Part shown: piece by piece, positions 49,611 through 50,041 of the stretch
How the letters are laid out: every line of letters starts with the position of its first letter
Position numbering within the stretch: position 1 is the first letter of the stretch
NCBI GenBank assembly: GCA_016794625.1
Contig: JAEUGY010000108.1
Coordinates: forward strand, 1 to 50,041
Source: Opitutaceae bacterium
GTDB taxonomy: Bacteria; Verrucomicrobiota; Verrucomicrobiia; Opitutales; Opitutaceae
Reading direction: 5' to 3'
Length of the DNA: 50,041 bases
Position numbers and translations under genes: made by a program
Notes under the pieces: model-generated
The model's database searches: none
Seen by the model: the letters and a program-made list of their open reading frames with translations, nothing else
Told to the model about the DNA's origin: nothing

Positions 49611-50041
49611 ATGAAATCACGTCCCGCCTTTCTCCTCCTGCTGCTCCTCCTCCTGCCCGGATTTGCCCTGGCCGTGACGCCCGACCCGGCCGCGGCCTGG
49701 CGGTCGGCCGACGACGCCCGGGTCGCGGCGATGCTCTCCGCTTCCCCGACCCAGCTCGACGCGGTCTTCTCCGATGAACTGCTCTACGTCCACTCGAACG
49801 GTGCCGCCGATACCAAGGCCTCCTTCATCGCGGCGCTGACCGGTGGGAAAACCCAGTACCGTTCCATCACCTACGAGCAACGCGACTTTCGCGAAGTGGT
49901 GCCCGGATTGGTCCTGGTCAACGGACGCTGCCGGGTCGTCGTGGGGAGCAAGGAACCCTTCAACGACCTGCAGCTCAGCTTCCTCGCCGCCTATCGCCTG
50001 GAACGAGGCGTCTGGCGTTTCCTCGCCTGGCAATCCTGCCG
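49611..50041 (+). CDS. Exported NTF2-like (DUF4440) protein, 3' end missing
   Basis: 143 codons are inside the window and the frame is still open at its end. ATG 49611 begins MKSRPAFLLLLLLLLPGFALAV, a signal peptide. The mature part (AWRSADDARVAAMLSASPTQLDAVFSDELLYVHSNGAADTKASFIAALTGGKTQYRSITYEQRDFREVVPGLVLVNGRCRVVV) follows the DUF4440/SnoaL cone pattern: helix, then DELLYVHSNG and later strands. Such proteins range from small enzymes to binding proteins. It is divergent from the pseudo-receiver-HDOD gene across about 160 bases. Confidence 0.8.
   Translation, partial: MKSRPAFLLLLLLLLPGFALAVTPDPAAAWRSADDARVAAMLSASPTQLDAVFSDELLYVHSNGAADTKASFIAALTGGKTQYRSITYEQRDFREVVPGLVLVNGRCRVVVGSKEPFNDLQLSFLAAYRLERGVWRFLAWQSC

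Overview
The window is about 50 kb of high-GC DNA that most resembles a member of the Opitutaceae (phylum Verrucomicrobiota). The assignment rests on gene content: large TonB-dependent receptors of the Opitutaceae style, a secreted-protein C-terminal domain I know from that group, a PVC-type HEAT-repeat/cytochrome protein, ThuA and DUF1080 carbohydrate proteins, DUF4394 and DUF547 proteins, and GGAG-footed palindromic repeats between genes. No rRNA, tRNA, CRISPR array, phage, integrase or complete insertion sequence was seen. The taxon is inferred, not proven.

Layout. 1-7.2 kb (+): tail of a sialidase-like protein, a phosphotriesterase-family hydrolase, then a compact envelope/redox locus: DUF4266 lipoprotein, thioredoxin-DUF3570 barrel fusion, redoxin-Ig protein, a 40-residue lipoprotein, a radical SAM enzyme and an Lgt-like membrane protein. 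7.2-9.5 kb: DUF547 protein, then an ECF sigma factor with a membrane anti-sigma-like partner. 9.8-16.1 kb (-): NMT1/THI5-type binding protein, DUF4394 secreted protein, a secreted propeller-like protein, a GntP-type permease and a LacI regulator; 16.2-19 kb (-) a HEAT-repeat/cytochrome c protein. 19.5-28.9 kb (+): TonB receptor, secreted protein, sugar isomerase/epimerase (ending in a strong terminator), a two-domain thioredoxin protein, a ThuA protein preceded by a 7-bp tandem repeat, a broken DUF1080 gene and a peroxiredoxin-like protein. 29-33 kb (-): a protein with four thioredoxin folds and two small envelope proteins. 33.4-34.3 kb (+): a CesT-like chaperone and a small partner. 34.3-39.8 kb (-): MFS permease, heparinase II/III-like lyase, glycosyltransferase and sialidase-like protein. 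40-43.2 kb (-): HDOD protein and an LMF1-like/Sel1 fusion. 43.5-46.4 kb (+): a second TonB receptor. 46.4-47.1 kb: a dense repeat island. 47.1-50 kb: two NTF2-like secreted proteins flanking a pseudo-receiver/HDOD protein.

Two themes stand out. The first is glycan and organic-compound use at the cell surface: TonB receptors, sialidase, heparinase-like lyase, ThuA, DUF1080, isomerase and permeases. The second is an unusual number of exported thioredoxin-fold proteins: five genes carrying nine thioredoxin-like domains, eight with a cysteine at the active site and one with none.

The best candidates for something undescribed are (i) the GGAG/GTAG-footed inverted palindromes, which have the architecture of RAYT-mobilised REP/BIME elements, and (ii) the tiny lipoprotein-radical SAM-Lgt-like cassette next to the DUF4266/DUF3570 genes.
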